64,000 bases of DNA. It comes from Methylosinus sp. Ce-a6 (GTDB lineage Bacteria > Pseudomonadota > Alphaproteobacteria > Rhizobiales > Beijerinckiaceae). The notes below the pieces were generated by a model. That model worked only from the letters and a program-made list of their open reading frames with translations, searched no databases and was not told the DNA's origin. Of this stretch, positions 36,262 through 44,841 are shown piece after piece. Position numbers and translations under genes: made by a program. Numbering within the stretch: position 1 is the first letter of the stretch; the number at the start of each line of letters is the position of its first letter. The stretch covers positions 31,064 through 95,063 of the forward strand of contig NZ_BGJX01000015.1 of assembly GCF_009811655.1 (NCBI RefSeq), written 5' to 3'.

Positions 36262-37406
36262 TGGGCTGCGACGAGGGGCGCGCGCATCTGCTCGAGATGG
36301 GCGGCGACCGCCTCGCGAAAACCCGGCTCGAATCGCAGCTTGGCGCGCTCGGTGCGGGCGAGGAAGCCCGCGGCGGCGCGCTCCGAGAGCGGCTTGCCCG
36401 GATGGTTCAGGAAAAGATGCAGCGGCTCGCGCTCCCGCCAGCAGGGAAAAGCGGAGATTTCGACGCCGACGCGCCGCTCGCCGTCATAGCGCGCGGCGCG
36501 GGGCCAGCGGGCGCCCTCTTCCAGCCTCCCGCCGTCGCGGACGCGATCATAGCGCCCGGGCGCGGCGAGGCGGCGGCCGACCCATTCGGCGACCGGCGCG
36601 CTCACGGCGTTGCCGACGAGCGACCAGCGCCAGGCGGGACGCCCCAGCGCCTCGGCCGGGGCGGTCCAATCCTGCGGAAATCCCTGCAGCCGCTCGGCGT
36701 CGCGAATGTCCGGCGTCACCACCTCGCCGCCCGGCAGCAGGATCGCCGGCGGCGAGGCGATGCCGAGCGTCGAGCCGTTTTTCAGCGTCGGCACGCAATC
36801 AGGCGCCCAGCCGAGGCCGCGCACGCCTTCCGTCCAATAGAAACCATGGGCGTGCGTCCGCAGCGCCGTGACGCGCGGCCGCGGCGCCGCCTCGTCGACG
36901 AGCAGGACATCCGCCGGGTCGGCGGCGCGGGAGGCGAGAAAGAGCACGCGCTCGCGCCGCTGCGGCAGAAAGGCCAGAGTGTTGACCACCCGATAGGCCC
37001 AGCGATAGCCGCGCGCCTCGAAAGCCGAGACGAGCCGCGCCATGGCCCGCCCGCGATCGAGGCTCAGCATGAAGGAGACATTCTCGAGCAGAGCGTAAGG
37101 CGCGGGCCTCTCGTCGAGCAGGCGGAACACATGCTCGACGAGCGAGGATTTGCGCCCCCCTATGCCCTGCGTGCGGCCCGCCTGGCTCAAATCCTGGCAG
37201 GGGAAGCCGGCGGCGACGAGCTCCGTCTCGCCCGGCGGCGCGCGCAGCAAAGCGACGTCGCCGGCGTTGGGCGTCTGCGGGAAACGCGCGGCGAGCACAT
37301 GCGCGGCGAGCGGCCAATTTTCGGAAAACATGAGGCATTCGTGCCCGGCGCGGGCGAGCCCGAGCTCGAGGCCGCCGATGCCGGCGAATAGTCCGACGAC
37401 TTTCAT
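36258..37406 (-). CDS. C5 cytosine-specific DNA methyltransferase
   Basis: 382 residues from MKVVGLFAGIGGLELGL. Motif IV has the catalytic C70 in FPCQDLSQAG, motif VI ENV at 108-110, motif VIII PQRRERVLFLAS, motif IX/X RLQGFPQDW and SLVGNAVSAPVAEWVG. The target-recognition region lies between about 165 and 235. The C-terminal 100 residues are an arginine-rich extension beyond motif X. Coupled to vsr. No restriction endonuclease gene is adjacent, so it may be orphan or part of a broken or untypical system. Confidence 0.93.
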   Translation of the reverse strand: MKVVGLFAGIGGLELGLARAGHECLMFSENWPLAAHVLAARFPQTPNAGDVALLRAPPGETELVAAGFPCQDLSQAGRTQGIGGRKSSLVEHVFRLLDERPAPYALLENVSFMLSLDRGRAMARLVSAFEARGYRWAYRVVNTLAFLPQRRERVLFLASRAADPADVLLVDEAAPRPRVTALRTHAHGFYWTEGVRGLGWAPDCVPTLKNGSTLGIASPPAILLPGGEVVTPDIRDAERLQGFPQDWTAPAEALGRPAWRWSLVGNAVSAPVAEWVGRRLAAPGRYDRVRDGGRLEEGARWPRAARYDGERRVGVEISAFPCWREREPLHLFLNHPGKPLSERAAAGFLARTERAKLRFEPGFREAVAAHLEQMRAPLVAAQ

Positions 37407-37735
37407 GACAGGCCGAAGGAGCATGGCCTCTCGGCCGAGTGACGTCGAACGATTCGTCTGCGCATGAGGCGGAGTTCACCGCCCTGGACGAAGATGTGTC
37501 AAGCGCGAGGGCATGGGGATCTGGATGAACGATGCGAAGGCCAGCTCCCCCTCCCTCGAGGGCAAACCGCGCCCCTCCGCCGCCCCTCGCAGGCGAGACA
37601 TGTTTTCGTGTCGATCCAATGACGGAACGCGAGAAATCCTTTGCTGAGGCGCATGGCGCGCGGCTGGACTCGTCGGCTCGCTCTGCCTAGTCTGGCGCCG
37701 CTTTTCCGCGTGTGAACGCACAGCCCGAGAGTCCG
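37407..37735. other. Intergenic region between dcm-type gene and gspG
   Basis: About 330 bases without a supported gene. Divergent promoters for the methyltransferase (minus) and gspG (plus) must be here. GTG at 37712 is a possible alternative gspG start. No hairpin or known site stands out. Confidence 0.4.
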
Positions 37736-38221
37736 ATGCGATCCTCTCCTTCGCTCAAAGCCTCGATCCGTCCCTATCGAACTCTTCGCCGCGCGGTCGG
37801 AAAATCCGCGCGCGCCGGCTACACGCTGGTCGAAATGCTGGTCGTGCTGGCGATCATCGGATCGATCGTCGGCCTCGTGGGCCCGCGCGTTTTGAATTAT
37901 CTCTCCGAGTCGAAGGTCAAGACCGCGCAGATCCAGATGGAGAATATTTCGAGCGCGCTCGAGCTGTACTATCTCGACGTCGGTCGCTACCCGTCGACGG
38001 AGGAAGGACTCTCCGCGCTCGCCCGCAGGCCCGCCGCCGCGAGCGTATGGAACGGCCCTTATCTGAAATCCGCCAATGTCCCGAAAGACCCTTGGGGACA
38101 TGACTATCTCTATCGCGCTCCGGGCCAGCACGGGCCCTTCGACATAGGCTCGCTCGGCCCCGAGGGCCGCGAAGGCGGCGCGGGATCGCTCACGCGCAGT
38201 CGCGACACGGCGTCGCGCTGA
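37736..38221 (+). CDS. gspG: Type II secretion major pseudopilin GspG
   Basis: 161 residues from the ATG at 37736, preceded by GAGAG (a GTG at 37712 adds eight). Type IV prepilin site AG-YTLVEMLVVLAII with E5 after the cleaved glycine, then the GspG hallmarks SALELYYLDVGRYPSTEEGL, NGPYLK and DPWGHDYLYR, closing with FDIGSLGPEGREGG that binds calcium in the family. It forms the pseudopilus shaft. The leader before the cleavage site is unusually long (about 29 residues). Confidence 0.95.
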   Translation: MRSSPSLKASIRPYRTLRRAVGKSARAGYTLVEMLVVLAIIGSIVGLVGPRVLNYLSESKVKTAQIQMENISSALELYYLDVGRYPSTEEGLSALARRPAAASVWNGPYLKSANVPKDPWGHDYLYRAPGQHGPFDIGSLGPEGREGGAGSLTRSRDTASR

Positions 38222-38235
38222 TCATTCGCTCTCCC

Positions 38236-39195
38236 ATGCCGGCGGCCCGTCGCGACGCGCTCGAGAGACGGCGGTCGAAGAAGCGCAGAGGCTTCGCGCT
38301 GCTCATCGTGATCTGGGGCCTCGGCGTCGTCATTCTGCTGATGACCTCCTTCATGGCGACGGCGCGGCTGCGCCTGCGCGGCGCCGTCGACAATTCCTCG
38401 GCGATAAGGGCGCGGCTCGTCGCGCAAGGGGCCGTCAATCTCGCGATCCTCGGACTGCTCGCGGAGCAGAACGCAGCCGATCCTCTGAAGGCGGAAACCA
38501 CCGCTCACGACGGCGCGCCGCGCATCTGCACGCTCGCCGGCGCGCTCGTCGCGATCTCGATCGAGGACGAGAGCGGCAAGCTCGATCTCAACGCGGCTTC
38601 GTCCGCTCTGATCGAAGCGACGCTGCGCGGCTTCGGCGTCGGCGACGCCGGCCGCCTCGCGCGCGCGATCGTCTCCTTTCGCGAGACGCAGACCTCGGAG
38701 CTCGCGCGTCTCACCGCGCCGCCGCCGTCGTCGGAGCGGCCTTTCGCGCCGAAACATGCGCCGTTCCAGACCGCCTCGGAGCTCGACCAAGTGGACGGAA
38801 TGGAGCCGCGGCTCATGCGCGCGCTGCTGCCGATCGCCACCGTCCATGCGCATGGCGTCGGCGTCGATCCGCGCGCGGCGCCGCCCGCCCTCTTCGCCGC
38901 GCTCGCGCGCTATCCCGCAGCCGAGGCGCTGGCGCTCGCCGCGAGGCCCTTCCCCAATGGCCTCGATCGCCGCGATCCGCGCTTTCCGCCGGAATTTCGC
39001 CAGAGCGTCGTCGCCGCCGGAACCTACTCGATCCATGCGGAGGCCGCCCTCTCGAATGGAGCGATCGGCGTCGAAGAGACGATCGTCGCTCTGCGGCCGA
39101 ACGAGCGCCTCCCCTTCACCATCGTCGAATCGAAACGCGCGCCCGCCCGCAGCCGCGAGCTGATCGGCGCGGGCGCCTCCGCGCCGCCCTGCTGA
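38236..39195 (+). CDS. gspK: Type II secretion minor pseudopilin GspK
   Basis: 319 residues. Prepilin-like start RRGFALLIVIWGLGVVILL without E5, as is typical of GspK, then KLDLNAAS and an alpha-helical insertion domain with TASELDQVDGMEP (a helix-hairpin-helix-like segment). It caps the pseudopilus tip with GspI and GspJ. 14 bases after gspG; both are separated from the other pseudopilin genes by the D-C-M-L block. Confidence 0.88.
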   Translation: MPAARRDALERRRSKKRRGFALLIVIWGLGVVILLMTSFMATARLRLRGAVDNSSAIRARLVAQGAVNLAILGLLAEQNAADPLKAETTAHDGAPRICTLAGALVAISIEDESGKLDLNAASSALIEATLRGFGVGDAGRLARAIVSFRETQTSELARLTAPPPSSERPFAPKHAPFQTASELDQVDGMEPRLMRALLPIATVHAHGVGVDPRAAPPALFAALARYPAAEALALAARPFPNGLDRRDPRFPPEFRQSVVAAGTYSIHAEAALSNGAIGVEETIVALRPNERLPFTIVESKRAPARSRELIGAGASAPPC

Positions 39196-39238
39196 CGAAA
39201 GTCGTCGCCGAGCGCTTCGCGCTTTTCGGGAATATGCT

Positions 39239-41566
39239 CTATTCGTCGAGCAGCACGCGCCGCGTCACGCCCTCGAGAGAATGGGGGCGAACCTTCGACT
39301 TGGTGGCGATGTTCAGCAGCTTGCGCTTATATTCGTCGGTGATGTCGCGCGCTTCGCCGAGCGTGCGCACCACATGCGGCGTGATCATGATGAGCAGCTC
39401 GGTCTTGCCGGCGGTGTCGATCTTGTCCTTGAAGGCGTTTCCGAAAATCGGCACGTCGCCGAGCACCGGCACTTGGGCGGAGCCGCGCGTGCGCGAATCC
39501 TGAATGAGGCCGCCGAGCATCAGCGATTCGGCGTCGTTCACGACGACCTGCGTCTTGACGCGCCGCTGCTGGATCGTCGGCGTCGTCGTGGTCGTGTTGG
39601 TTCCCGGCGCCACATTGGAGACCTCCTGCTCGAGCTCCAGCATCACGCGGCCGCTCTCGTTGATATGCGGCGTGATGGCGAGAATGACGCCGGTGTCGCG
39701 ATAATTGACCGAGTTGAATGTCGTGATGCCGCCCTGCGCCGTCGCGCCGGAGAGCGTCGTCACCGGAACCTGATCGCCGACCTGCAGAACCGCCTGGCGA
39801 TTGTCGAGCACGGTGAGCGAGGGCGTCGAGATGATGTTGACATTGGTGATCTGGTTGAGCGCGTTGAGCGTGACTTGCGCGTTGGCGCCGCGAAAAGCGT
39901 AGGCGAAGCCCGGAAACACCCCGCCGACCGCCGCGCCGAGCAGATTATTGCCGAGCGTGTCGATCGCCGCGGGCGCGCCGGCGTCCCCGGTCGAGAAACC
40001 GGCCATCGACGATCGCTTCTGCAGGAACCAGCGCACGCCGAAATGCAGATCGTCGTTGAGCGACACCTCGGCGATCGTGGCTTCGATGAACACCTGATTG
40101 GGCAGCACGTCGAGCTTCTCGATGACGTGCAGGAGGCGCTTGTAGTCTTCCGGCGTCGCCATCACCACGATTGCGTTCTTCGCCTCGTCGACGGCGAGCT
40201 TGAAGCGGCTGTCCTCGCCGAGCGCCGACGCCGTCTGCGTCTGATCCTGTCCGTTGCTCGAGCTCGATGAGCCGCTCGTCGCGCCGAAGCCCGCCGCGCC
40301 GCCGCTCGACGATCCGCCGAAAGAGCCGAGGCCGCCGCTCGTCGAGCTCGTCGGCGAGATCGCCCCGAGCTGTCCCGAGGATGAGCCGAAACCGGAAGAG
40401 CCGAGGGCCGAAGAGCCGCCGGAGCTCGTCGAGAGCCCGCCGGAGGAGGAGAGGACCGACGATCCGAAACGCGGCGAGACGTCATTGCTCTTGGAGACGC
40501 CGGCGTCGCGCCCGAACATGGACGCGACGACCTGCATGAGCTCCTTCGCTGGCCGGTTCTGCACGCGATAGCTGAAGAACTGCTTCTGAACGCCCTGCGC
40601 CCGCGCGTCGAGACGCTCGATCCAGGCGCGCGCCCGCGAGAGATAGGCCGGCTGCGGAGTGATCGCCAAAATCGCCGACAAATGCTTATTGCCGATGAAC
40701 TGGATCATGCCGTTCATCGGCCCCTCCCGCTCGGAGCCGAAGACCTTGCGCAAATCCTCGACGAGCGCGTCCGGATCGGCGCTCGTGACCGGCACGACGG
40801 CGAAGGACATCCCGCGCATCGTGTCGACGTCGAAGAGAGCGATCGCGTCTTCGAGCGCGGCGATCTCCTGCGGGCCGCCGCTCAATGTCAGCGTGCGGCG
40901 CTGATCGTCGGCGCGCACGACGGCGCCCTGCCGCGTGATCGGCTCGAGCACGCGCTTCATCTCCGAGGCCGAGACATAACGCAGACGCACGATGCGCGCG
41001 CCGCCGGCGAGGCGGTCCTGGTCGAGAGGTTGCGGCGAGACGGAGATCGAGCCGCTGGCGGCCGCCTGATCGAGCGGCACGATCTTGTAGACCCCATCGC
41101 TTTCGACGATCGCCGCGCCGGAGACGCGCAGAGCGGATTGGAACAATTCGATCGCGGCCTTTCGCCTGACCGGCCGCGCGGTATGCGCCGTCACCTTGCC
41201 GTCGATGCGCGGATCGACGACATAGTCGACGCCGGCGATGTCGCCCAGCACCACTTTCGCCGCCTGAGCGATCGGCAGATTGGCGAGATTGAGCGTGACG
41301 CCGTCTTTCTCGTCCCGCATGTCGTCTTTTTGCCGCGGCGCCGCGTCGCCGACGAAACGCCCGCTGCCCACGATCGATTCGGCGGAGAGGCGCCCTCCGC
41401 GAACGGCGGATGCGCGGCTCTTCGTTTCTCCAGCGGAATATCGCGACGCGTCGTCGAGCGCCTCTCGACTCCATTCCGCGACGGGAGGATCGCTCGTGCT
41501 CTGACAACCAGAGGCCGCGGCTGCCACGATGGCGAAAAGACTCGAATGTAAAAAGCGCGACCGCAC
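39239..41566 (-). CDS. gspD: Type II secretion secretin GspD
   Basis: 775 residues with a lipoprotein signal, AAAASGC at about 15-21. N0 and N1-N3 domains (about 85-390) are followed by a Ser/Gly-rich linker (about 360-445) and the secretin core with VFIEATIAEVSLNDDLHFGV, VPVTTLSGATAQGG, DTGVILAITPHI and the terminal LGDVPIFGNAFK. It forms the outer-membrane channel. The lipid anchor may replace a pilotin, none being encoded here. Unusual is the long low-complexity insertion. Confidence 0.95.
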   Translation of the reverse strand: MRSRFLHSSLFAIVAAAASGCQSTSDPPVAEWSREALDDASRYSAGETKSRASAVRGGRLSAESIVGSGRFVGDAAPRQKDDMRDEKDGVTLNLANLPIAQAAKVVLGDIAGVDYVVDPRIDGKVTAHTARPVRRKAAIELFQSALRVSGAAIVESDGVYKIVPLDQAAASGSISVSPQPLDQDRLAGGARIVRLRYVSASEMKRVLEPITRQGAVVRADDQRRTLTLSGGPQEIAALEDAIALFDVDTMRGMSFAVVPVTSADPDALVEDLRKVFGSEREGPMNGMIQFIGNKHLSAILAITPQPAYLSRARAWIERLDARAQGVQKQFFSYRVQNRPAKELMQVVASMFGRDAGVSKSNDVSPRFGSSVLSSSGGLSTSSGGSSALGSSGFGSSSGQLGAISPTSSTSGGLGSFGGSSSGGAAGFGATSGSSSSSNGQDQTQTASALGEDSRFKLAVDEAKNAIVVMATPEDYKRLLHVIEKLDVLPNQVFIEATIAEVSLNDDLHFGVRWFLQKRSSMAGFSTGDAGAPAAIDTLGNNLLGAAVGGVFPGFAYAFRGANAQVTLNALNQITNVNIISTPSLTVLDNRQAVLQVGDQVPVTTLSGATAQGGITTFNSVNYRDTGVILAITPHINESGRVMLELEQEVSNVAPGTNTTTTTPTIQQRRVKTQVVVNDAESLMLGGLIQDSRTRGSAQVPVLGDVPIFGNAFKDKIDTAGKTELLIMITPHVVRTLGEARDITDEYKRKLLNIATKSKVRPHSLEGVTRRVLLDE

Positions 41567-41666
41567 ATTCGCCTCAACGCCGAAGAATACCCAGGCTCAC
41601 GCTCGTCACCTAACATGATTGTCGGTCACGCGCCACTCGCGCCGACGCAATTCACGGGCTGAAAAA

Positions 41667-42197
41667 CTAATGCTCCGGATAGAGTTGCAGGCGGGCCGAT
41701 CGCGCGCCATTGACGAGCTTCAATTCGAATTCGCCGACATCCGCGATGGTCCAGCCCTGCACTGTCTCGCCCTGCGCGAGCCAGCGGCCTTCGGGGGATT
41801 CGGCGGAGACGACGAAAGCGCGCGTCGATCCGCCGGTCTTGACGATCGCGGCGAGCGAGAGGCCGGCGAGCGCCGCGGAGCCTGCGGCCGCATTGTCGCC
41901 GACCTTCGCGACCTGCGGGCGCGGACGCCGCGATTTCCAGAAGATGGGCCGAGACAATGTCTGCGCGTCGTCGCTCGCCGCCGGGGCGCGGCCCGACGAC
42001 GGCGACACGAAGCTCGGCGGGCGCCAATCCGTCTTCTGCGTCGGCGCCGCCTCGTCGGGGCCGATCAGTGAAACAATCGCAAAGGCGAAAGCGGCGACGT
42101 CCAGCGTCGCCAGCACGAAGAGGAGCATGGCGGCGAGCGGCGACAAACGCAGCGCGCGCGCCAGCGACCGAAAACCTTCGATCGGCGCCGCCGTCAC
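41667..42197 (-). CDS. GspC/GspN-like type II secretion protein
   Basis: 176 residues. One N-terminal membrane helix (about 20-45), a proline-rich linker, then an HR-like domain (about 108-175): LAGLSLAAIVKTGGSTRAFV, GRWLAQGETVQGWTIADVG and a final RLQLYP. This is the inner-membrane clamp that meets the GspD N0 domain. No PDZ domain follows, so it is a short GspC type. Its ATG overlaps the gspM stop (ATGA). Confidence 0.7.
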   Translation of the reverse strand: MTAAPIEGFRSLARALRLSPLAAMLLFVLATLDVAAFAFAIVSLIGPDEAAPTQKTDWRPPSFVSPSSGRAPAASDDAQTLSRPIFWKSRRPRPQVAKVGDNAAAGSAALAGLSLAAIVKTGGSTRAFVVSAESPEGRWLAQGETVQGWTIADVGEFELKLVNGARSARLQLYPEH

Positions 42198-42784
42198 GAG
42201 CGCTCTTTCGGCGACGCGCCGCCGAAGACGTCGAATTGCCCGGCCAGCATTGCGTCGGTCGCAGTCTGCGCCCCCCAGACGGGCATTTGACGACGCAATG
42301 ACGCCGTGAGCACGAGAAGCAGCGGCGTCTCGTTCTCGAGCGAGCGCACGAGCGCGTGAAGCGATTCGATCGACCCGCTCACATCGAGCCGCGCGCCGAC
42401 GAGAGACGCGCCATTCAGCGTTTTGGGCGGCAGCATGCGAATCGAATTCACCGTCGCGCCGGATCGGTCGGCGGCGGCCTTCAGCAGCGCCTGGAGATTG
42501 GCGTTGACGACGCCCTCCGTCGCGCCGGAGAGCAATTCGCCCTGCGCATTGCTCTCCGCCACCTGCCGCGCATAGAGCCGCACGGCCTTCTCCTGCGCGG
42601 CGACGGCCTCATAGCGCGCGAGCGTCGCGCGGCGGTCGGCGACGCCCTCCGCGCGCTCTGCGAGGAGCCCACGCAAAGGCTCGACGAAGGCGAAGAAGAA
42701 GAGCAGCGCCAGTAGCGCGTTGACGCCGAAAAACAAGGCGCGCCGCGATTTCGGATGCGAGAGCGCCGTCGAGCTCAGCGGCAT
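42194..42784 (-). CDS. gspM: GspM-like type II secretion protein
   Basis: 196 residues. An N-terminal helix (about 16-35) is followed by a coiled coil (about 40-75) and a ferredoxin-like domain (about 90-170), the GspM (GspM_II/PilO-like) architecture. It partners GspL in the inner-membrane platform. Sits between gspL and the GspC-like gene with a 13-base gap to gspL. Confidence 0.8.
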   Translation of the reverse strand: MPLSSTALSHPKSRRALFFGVNALLALLFFFAFVEPLRGLLAERAEGVADRRATLARYEAVAAQEKAVRLYARQVAESNAQGELLSGATEGVVNANLQALLKAAADRSGATVNSIRMLPPKTLNGASLVGARLDVSGSIESLHALVRSLENETPLLLVLTASLRRQMPVWGAQTATDAMLAGQFDVFGGASPKERS

Positions 42785-42797
42785 CGTTCCGTCCCCC

Positions 42798-43940
42798 TCA
42801 TGGATTTCGTCTCACCTTCGCCTGCAGCGAGAAGCTCTCGCGCTTCTCGATCGGATCGGGCGTGATCGGCGCGGTCAGCTTGGCGTCGGCGAAGAGCGAG
42901 GAGCGATCGAACAACGCGGGAAGGCTCGCGGCGGAATCGGCGAGGCCGGCGATCTCGATGGAGCGTTCGCCCTCGCGCGCTTCGACGAGACGCAGATCGG
43001 ATACGAAGGCGCCGTCGGGCAGGAGCCGAGAAACGTCCTCCCACAGATCGGCGAACGCCGGATATTTCGCGCGCTCCTCGCGCAGCGTGGCGAGCAGCCG
43101 GCTCTCGGAAGCGGCCTGGTCGGCGATCTTTCGCGCTTCGCCCGCGCGGCGCGAGATTTCGGCGATTTCGACGTCGAGCGCCGCGGCGTCATGTTCCTGT
43201 CGCCAAATCGTGATCGTCGCGCCGATGACGAAAAACGCCGCAGCGAGCAGAGCGAGGATCAGCGCCGCCTTGCGCTCCCAATGCGGCGCCTCGAAGGCGC
43301 GGCCGACGGCGAGAGTCGGAACCGGCGCGGAGCCGTCGCCCGAAGGCGCGGGCTGCGCCAGGTCGAGATCCTCGACGGAAAGGCCGGAGCCGTCGAGCAA
43401 ACCGGGCAGCAGATCGCGCCGCAAGATCCATTGCTCCACGACGATCTTGCCCGGCGATCGCGGATGCGGCGTGGCGATATGGCCGTGCAGAATGTCGGCG
43501 AGCGCGAAGGGCGTCTTGCGTTCGACCTCCGCCGCGAGCAGGCGCGGCAGATCGGGCTGCGCGACGAGAGGCGCATCGAAACGCCGCACGAGGAACGCCT
43601 CGCGCGGAACTTCCACGACGATTTTCGTCGCGGCGCGCGTCGCGCCCCGACGCTCCAATGCTTCATCGATCGAAGCAGCCGAAAGCTCCTCCGCCGAAAC
43701 CGGCTCGGCGAGCTCCTGCCCGTCCGCGGAGAGCAATCGCAGCGGCTCACGCCGTCGCCCGGCGCGCAAGAGCAGCCGGCGCTCGCCGCGATCGAGCAGC
43801 CAAGCGAGCGTGGAGGGAGAGAAGAGCGCGAAAAATTCAGCGCGATACCAATGCAGAGCGCGACTCGCAGCGCCGGCGAGCGAACCCTCGAACAATTCCT
43901 TGCGCCAGATGGACGAAGACGGCATCGAGGACGCGCTCAT
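42798..43940 (-). CDS. gspL: GspL/PilN-like type II secretion protein
   Basis: 380 residues from the ATG at 43940 (a GTG at 43979 is possible). The N-terminal cytoplasmic part (about 1-220) is actin-like as in GspL/PilM: ASIDEALERRGATRAATKIV, VPREAFLVRRFDAPL and LLAAEVERKTPF. A membrane helix (about 240-262) and a periplasmic coiled coil plus PilN-like domain follow. It recruits GspE to the membrane. Confidence 0.85.
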   Translation of the reverse strand: MSASSMPSSSIWRKELFEGSLAGAASRALHWYRAEFFALFSPSTLAWLLDRGERRLLLRAGRRREPLRLLSADGQELAEPVSAEELSAASIDEALERRGATRAATKIVVEVPREAFLVRRFDAPLVAQPDLPRLLAAEVERKTPFALADILHGHIATPHPRSPGKIVVEQWILRRDLLPGLLDGSGLSVEDLDLAQPAPSGDGSAPVPTLAVGRAFEAPHWERKAALILALLAAAFFVIGATITIWRQEHDAAALDVEIAEISRRAGEARKIADQAASESRLLATLREERAKYPAFADLWEDVSRLLPDGAFVSDLRLVEAREGERSIEIAGLADSAASLPALFDRSSLFADAKLTAPITPDPIEKRESFSLQAKVRRNP

Positions 43941-44033
43941 TTCCAAGTGACGATCGATATGCGGCGCGGTCTTTAGCACAGACGAGGTCTAGCCGCCAAT
44001 CCCGCGCGACGTTCCACTCGCGTGACGACAAAG

Positions 44034-44696
44034 TCATTCGACAAACGGCGCCGCGCGCAGGCGCCGACGCCGCGCGGCCGATGACTCATGCGTCGAAGGC
44101 GCGGCGTCGTCGCGGGGCGGCGGCTCTTCTACGTCGATCATCGTGCCGAAAGAGGTTTCCGCGCCCTCCTCCACACTCTTCGACGCCACGCTATGCGATT
44201 TGGCGTGGAAACGTCCGACGGGCAGGATCGGCGCGAAACCCGCGGAAATGCGACGCACGGGCTCGATCGATCGCGAGATCGGCAGCGCCGCGAAGGCGCC
44301 GCGCGGCGTCTCGACGGCGAGAATGGGCGTCGCCGACGGCTCGCCGGCGCCGACCACGATCTCGACGCCGAGCAATGTCGGGCGCCAGGCTTCCTCGGCG
44401 CCGCCGTCCTTCTCGCAGAGGCGGTATTTGAACTGACATTTCCATCGCGTAGAAAAATTCGCGATGCGCTCGCGCAATTCGACGAGCGCATTGGCGAAAG
44501 CATCCGCGCAATTTTGCCGTGAGAATCGTCTGGACGCTGCGCAGGCCTCGGGAGTAGCGAAAAGATATGACGATATCGCGGCGGCGCGAGGCGCGAGGAG
44601 AAGCGACGGCCAAACCGCCGCGCAAAGCCATAAAATATGGGACGCGCGCCGGGCCCTCGCAGCAAGGCGCCCCCGCGCGATCGACGCCGACGACAT
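44034..44696 (-). CDS. DUF1190-like cysteine-containing exported protein
   Basis: 220 residues from the ATG at 44696 (44789 would add 31). A signal or membrane segment (about 18-42, ending RAAA) is followed by SSYLFATPEACAAS, CADAFANALVELRERIANF and CQFKYRLCEK: a cysteine/helix pattern like DUF1190 (YgiB). A disordered C-terminal half follows. It precedes gspL by 93 bases on the same strand and is divergent from gspE. Family assignment rests on the cysteine spacing alone; function unknown. Confidence 0.55.
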   Translation of the reverse strand: MSSASIARGRLAARARRASHILWLCAAVWPSLLLAPRAAAISSYLFATPEACAASRRFSRQNCADAFANALVELRERIANFSTRWKCQFKYRLCEKDGGAEEAWRPTLLGVEIVVGAGEPSATPILAVETPRGAFAALPISRSIEPVRRISAGFAPILPVGRFHAKSHSVASKSVEEGAETSFGTMIDVEEPPPRDDAAPSTHESSAARRRRLRAAPFVE

Positions 44697-44841
44697 ATGC
44701 GATCGCTCGTTCGCTGCTCGGCGCGATTGCGCCGGGAACGCCGCGAGGCTACCATTCGATCCCGCGCGGCGCCAGCGCTCCGTCGCCAATCTCAGAGGCG
44801 AATCGGCGGAGAGGTCCGAACATTTCGAGCGAGCTCTTTCG

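Noticed and set aside
37476..37721. An 81-codon frame on the minus strand before gspG
   Set aside because: No start context, no conserved residues, and it would cover the needed promoter region.
40200..40480. Low-complexity Ser/Gly region of gspD as a possible frameshift or insertion
   Set aside because: The frame stays open and the flanking secretin domains are in register, so it is a genuine linker.
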